Assembly: GCF_024756235.1 (NCBI RefSeq)
Contig: NZ_JANUGY010000009.1
Coordinates: 1 to 64,000, forward strand
Source of the DNA: Massilia kyonggiensis
GTDB taxonomy: Bacteria > Pseudomonadota > Gammaproteobacteria > Burkholderiales > Burkholderiaceae_D
Direction of reading: 5' to 3'
Length of the DNA stretch: 64,000 nucleotides
In this document: positions 61,248 to 64,000 of the stretch, piece by piece
Layout: every line of letters begins with the position of its first letter
How positions within the stretch are numbered: the first letter of the stretch is position 1
Program-made: the position numbers and the translations under genes
Notes under the pieces: generated by a model
The model's input: only the letters and a program-made list of their open reading frames with translations
What the model was told of the DNA's origin: nothing
The model's database searches: none

Positions 61248-62363
61248 ATGAGCAAGCTGTTTTCTCCGATCAAGCTCGGCCCGCTCGAGCTGGCCAACCG
61301 GATCGCCATCGCGCCGATGTGCCAATACTCCGCCGAACAAGGCTACGCCACCGACTGGCACATGATCCACCTCGGCCACCTCGCGCTGTCCGGCGCCGGT
61401 CTCCTCATCATCGAAGCGACCGCCGTGACGGAGGAGGGGCGCATCACGTACGCCGACCTGGGCCTCTGGTCCGACGAGCACGCGGCCGCGCTGGAGCCCG
61501 TCGTGAATGCGATGCGCAAGTACGCACCCATCAAGATCGCGATCCAGCTCGCGCACGCGGGCCGCAAGGCGTCGAGCGAAGTGCCGTGGCACGGCGGCGC
61601 GAATCTTCCGGTGGACCATGCGGACGGCTGGCAGACCGTGGCGCCGTCCGCGCTCCCGCATGCGGAGGGCGAGACCGTGCCGCTGGCGCTGGATGCGGCG
61701 GCCCTAGAGCGCGTGAAGGACGGCTTTGTCGCCGCCGCGCGCCGCGCCGATGCGCTGGGCCTGGACGCCATCGAACTGCACGGCGCCCACGGCTATCTGC
61801 TGCACCAGTTCCTGTCGCCGCTGTCGAACCAGCGGGACGATGAATATGGCGGTTCGCTGGAAAACCGCATGCGGTTTCCGCTCGAAGTGTTCCAGGCCGT
61901 GCGCGCGGCCGTGTCGCCCGAGATGGTGGTCGGCATGCGCATCTCGGCCAGCGACTGGGTCGACGGCGGCTGGGACCTGGAACAGAGCCTCGTGCTGGCG
62001 CAGGAACTGGAGCGGCTCGGTTGCCAGTTCATCCACGTGTCGAGCGGCGGGCTGTCGCCGCACCAGAAGATCCCCGTCGGGCCGGGCTACCAGATCGAGT
62101 TCGCCGCGCGCATCAAGGCGCAGACCTCGATGCCGACCATCGGCGTGGGCCTGATCACGGAAGCGAAGCAGGCCGAGACCATCGTGCAGACGGGCCAGGC
62201 CGACATGGTGGCGCTGGCGCGCGCGATGCTGTACGACCCGCGCTGGCCGTGGCATGCGGCGGCGGAACTGGGCGCGACGGTCAGCGCGCCGCCGCAGTAC
62301 TGGCGTTCGCAGCCGCACGAACACAAGCATCTGTTCGGCGATACGCGCCTGGGCCAGCGCTGA
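61248..62363 (+). CDS. Old yellow enzyme family NADH:flavin oxidoreductase (NamA/YqjM-like)
   Basis: 371-residue FMN ene-reductase. Landmarks: LFSPIKLGPLELANRIAIAPMCQYSAEQGYATDWHMIHLGHLA, which has the C-x-Y-S signature of the YqjM subclass, QLAHAGRKAS, the substrate-binding pair in GAHGYLLHQFLSPLSNQRDDEYGG and the FMN phosphate region GVGLITEAKQAE. It reduces activated C=C bonds of enones or nitro compounds; the physiological role is usually electrophile or oxidative-stress defence. ATG 61248 follows AAGGGGAG. Confidence 0.93.
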   Translation: MSKLFSPIKLGPLELANRIAIAPMCQYSAEQGYATDWHMIHLGHLALSGAGLLIIEATAVTEEGRITYADLGLWSDEHAAALEPVVNAMRKYAPIKIAIQLAHAGRKASSEVPWHGGANLPVDHADGWQTVAPSALPHAEGETVPLALDAAALERVKDGFVAAARRADALGLDAIELHGAHGYLLHQFLSPLSNQRDDEYGGSLENRMRFPLEVFQAVRAAVSPEMVVGMRISASDWVDGGWDLEQSLVLAQELERLGCQFIHVSSGGLSPHQKIPVGPGYQIEFAARIKAQTSMPTIGVGLITEAKQAETIVQTGQADMVALARAMLYDPRWPWHAAAELGATVSAPPQYWRSQPHEHKHLFGDTRLGQR

Positions 62364-62403
62364 CGGCCGTCGCAGGTTTTCCCCCGTTCGTTCCGCGTTT
62401 TAC

Positions 62404-62430
62404 GCCGTCCGTCGCACGCGCGCGGACGGC
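62404..62430. repeat. Hairpin between reductase and GIN-domain genes
   Basis: GCCGTCCG, 11-nt loop, CGGACGGC, no T tract. It may be a weak or factor-dependent terminator of the ene-reductase gene. Confidence 0.4.
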
Positions 62431-62488
62431 ACCGGATGCACTTGTTACAGTGGCATGATCAATCACAATCATAACAAGGCCACCCACC

Positions 62489-63355
62489 ATGCGTACTCCA
62501 TTCGCCATCGCCATCACCTGCGCCATCCTCGGCGGCTGCGCCATCATCGTCGCGCCGGGCGGCGATGGCGACTACCAGGTCCGCACGCCGTTCTCCAGCG
62601 ATTCCATCGAAGGCAACGGCGTGCTGGCGCGCGACGAGCGTACGATCGCCACCGTGCCGGCGCTGGAGGTGAACGGCACGATCACGGTCGACGTGCGCGT
62701 GGGGCCGACGACGTCGCTGGTCGTGGAGGCGGACAGCAACCTGCTGCCGTTCATCCGCACGGAGCTGCGCGGCGACCGCCTCGTCATCGAGAAAGAGCGT
62801 TCGTTCCGCACCAACAATCCAGTGCGGGTGACCTATACCGTGCCGCGTCTCACGAGCGTGCGTCACGACGGGTCCGGCCACCTGTCCGTGCAGGACCTGA
62901 ACGGCGGACCGCTCGTGGTGGAAGGGCGGGGATCGGGATCGGTGCTGCTGACGGGCCGCGTGTCCAGCCTGGATGTGTCTCAGAACGGCTCGGGCACCAT
63001 CGACGCGACGACCTTGCAGAGCGCCGGCGGCAACCTGACCCTGAACGGTTCCGGCCGCGTGGTCGCGGGCCGCATGCAGGGCGAGCGCGTGACGGCGAAC
63101 CTGAACGGTTCGGGCCAGCTGCGCGTGACGGGCGCGGTGCGCCACCTGGCCGCGCGCTCGAACGGCTCCGGACACCTGGACCTGGCGGACCTCGTCAGCG
63201 AACAGGCGGACCTGTCGTCGACGGGATCGGGCGGCATGACGGCGAACGTGCGGCAGTCGCTCGTCGCGCAGAACGGTGGGTCCGGCGGCATCCGCGTGTA
63301 CGGTAACCCGTCGCAGCGGACGGTGAGCGGGAAGCTCGTCCAGGTCGTGAACTGA
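62489..63355 (+). CDS. GIN-domain (DUF2807) lipoprotein
   Basis: 288 residues. Short signal with lipobox (ILGGC, C near 17), then a beta-helix-like domain built of repeating phrases ending in NGSG or similar: HDGSGHLSV, EGRGSGSVLL, SQNGSGTIDA, LNGSGRVVAG, LNGSGQLRVTG, SNGSGHLDLA and STGSGGMTA, spaced 15-25 residues. This is the putative auto-transporter adhesin head GIN domain. A right-handed parallel beta-helix anchored in the envelope is expected; function unknown. Confidence 0.88.
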   Translation: MRTPFAIAITCAILGGCAIIVAPGGDGDYQVRTPFSSDSIEGNGVLARDERTIATVPALEVNGTITVDVRVGPTTSLVVEADSNLLPFIRTELRGDRLVIEKERSFRTNNPVRVTYTVPRLTSVRHDGSGHLSVQDLNGGPLVVEGRGSGSVLLTGRVSSLDVSQNGSGTIDATTLQSAGGNLTLNGSGRVVAGRMQGERVTANLNGSGQLRVTGAVRHLAARSNGSGHLDLADLVSEQADLSSTGSGGMTANVRQSLVAQNGGSGGIRVYGNPSQRTVSGKLVQVVN

Positions 63356-63383
63356 AAAAAACGCCGGCGCGAAGGCCGGCGTT
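63355..63383 (-). terminator. Intrinsic terminator of the flavohaemoglobin gene
   Basis: AACGCCGGC-(6 nt)-GCCGGCGTT, 9-bp stem; on the minus strand it is followed by a run of T. It also overlaps the stop codon of the plus-strand GIN gene and could serve both directions. Confidence 0.85.
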
Positions 63384-63387
63384 TCGA

Positions 63388-64000
63388 TTACAGCAGGTGG
63401 TCGAGCAGCTCCGGCCCGAACACCTCGCGGTGCAGGCGGCCGGGCGGCACGCCCGCGTTCAGGAGGCCCAGCCACTGGGCCTGCATGAACTTGTGCGGAC
63501 CGCACAGGTACACCGACGCCTCTTCATGCGGCCATGCCGGCAGCTTCGCCACGTCCATGCGGCCTTCGATCACGCCCGCGGCGCCTTGTGCGTCCTCGTG
63601 GAAGGTCACGACGGACAGGTTCGGCATCACGGACACCAGGCCTTCGACTTCCGCGCGCAGCGCATGGTGGCCGGCGTCGCGTGCGGCGTGCGCGAAGATC
63701 ACGCGGCGCTGCGGATTCACCTGTGCCACGCGCTTCAGCGCGGAGACCATCGGCGTGACGCCGACGCCGGCCGACAGCAGCACGAGCGGCGCATCGCCTT
63801 CCGTCTCCGGCAGGAACTCGCCGAACGGGTGCGACACCTGCAGCGTGCTGCCGACCTTCACGTTGGCGTGCAGCCAGTTCGACACTTCACCGGCCGGCGT
63901 ATCGTCCACGCCGTCTTCGCGCTTCACCGAGATGCGCAGGTTTTCGCCGTTCGGCGCATCCGACAGGCTGTATTGGCGCAGCTGGTGACGGCCGCCCGGC
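63388..64000 (-). CDS. hmp: Flavohaemoprotein (nitric oxide dioxygenase), C-terminal part
   Basis: Partial gene cut by the right edge; only the reductase half is present, entering with RQYSLSDAPNGENLRISVKRE (FAD-binding RxYS motif). Further on are GSTLQVSHPFGEF, the NAD-binding LVLLSAGVGVTPMVSALKRV and the C-terminal YLCGPHKFMQAQW and HREVFGPELL. The globin domain must lie beyond the window. The HREVFGPE end and DAPNG...ISVKRE phrase are typical of Hmp and not of simple ferredoxin reductases. It detoxifies NO with O2 and NADH. Confidence 0.87.
   Translation of the reverse strand, partial: PGGRHQLRQYSLSDAPNGENLRISVKREDGVDDTPAGEVSNWLHANVKVGSTLQVSHPFGEFLPETEGDAPLVLLSAGVGVTPMVSALKRVAQVNPQRRVIFAHAARDAGHHALRAEVEGLVSVMPNLSVVTFHEDAQGAAGVIEGRMDVAKLPAWPHEEASVYLCGPHKFMQAQWLGLLNAGVPPGRLHREVFGPELLDHLL

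Noticed and set aside
62860..63290. Regularly spaced gaacggttccgg-like units in the GIN-domain gene as a DNA repeat
   Set aside because: They encode the NGSG turns of the beta-helix and are a protein-level repeat.

Overview
The window is GC-rich chromosomal DNA with short intergenic gaps. It reads as a betaproteobacterium, most likely Oxalobacteraceae of the Massilia/Telluria/Duganella kind. The reasons are the recG / queA-tgt-yajC-secD-secF order, a Pseudomonas/Burkholderia-type arginine succinyltransferase (AST) cluster, a Kdo hydroxylase next to an Atm1-type exporter, and overall protein style; this is inference from gene content, not a database match. About 57 protein genes are supported. 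I saw no rRNA or tRNA gene, CRISPR array, prophage or intact insertion sequence.

Layout, 0-20 kb: a DHA2 drug exporter and a PagL-like lipid A deacylase; a 3-hydroxyisobutyrate-dehydrogenase-like reductase; a compact operon joining a nitrate/sulfonate-type ABC importer to a SCO1 copper chaperone and a cupredoxin-like protein; an M20 amidohydrolase; a molybdopterin oxidoreductase and a COG4324 lipoprotein peptidase; two tandem fadD paralogues; an isolated type VI secretion cargo cassette (hcp, amidase effector, periplasmic immunity protein); a PhoD phosphatase, an acyl-CoA thioesterase and an Atm1-like exporter.

20-35 kb: Kdo hydroxylase, NYN-domain protein, periplasmic asparaginase with a dicarboxylate/aspartate symporter, an orphan GlnQ-type ATPase, a GAF histidine kinase, a TauE/SafE permease, pyrC with a DUF3025 gene, a Gfo/Idh/MocA dehydrogenase with yggL. 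Then come three paralogous genes for exported Lys/Ala-rich proteins, each behind a helically phased array of GTAA/GTCA half-sites and interleaved with an esterase and a GlxA regulator/DJ-1 pair.

35-47 kb: recG, queA-tgt-yajC-secD-secF, a MerR regulator flanked by two copies of a conserved terminator-ended element (candidate small RNA or leader peptide), a small outer-membrane barrel, an HDOD protein, a MarR regulator coupled to a 93-residue unknown, and a DMT permease.

47-64 kb: an ArgR-type AraC regulator and a full arginine-to-glutamate pathway (astC, two astA subunit genes, astD, astB) continuing through a 1,581-residue NAD-glutamate dehydrogenase into astE, so arginine carbon can reach 2-oxoglutarate from one locus. 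A small palindromic MITE-like element sits in the regulator-astC gap. The window ends with an old-yellow-enzyme family reductase, a GIN-domain lipoprotein and the C-terminal part of a flavohaemoglobin. The strongest candidates for something undescribed are the triplicated Lys/Ala-rich secreted proteins with their shared phased regulatory array, and the twin elements around the MerR gene.
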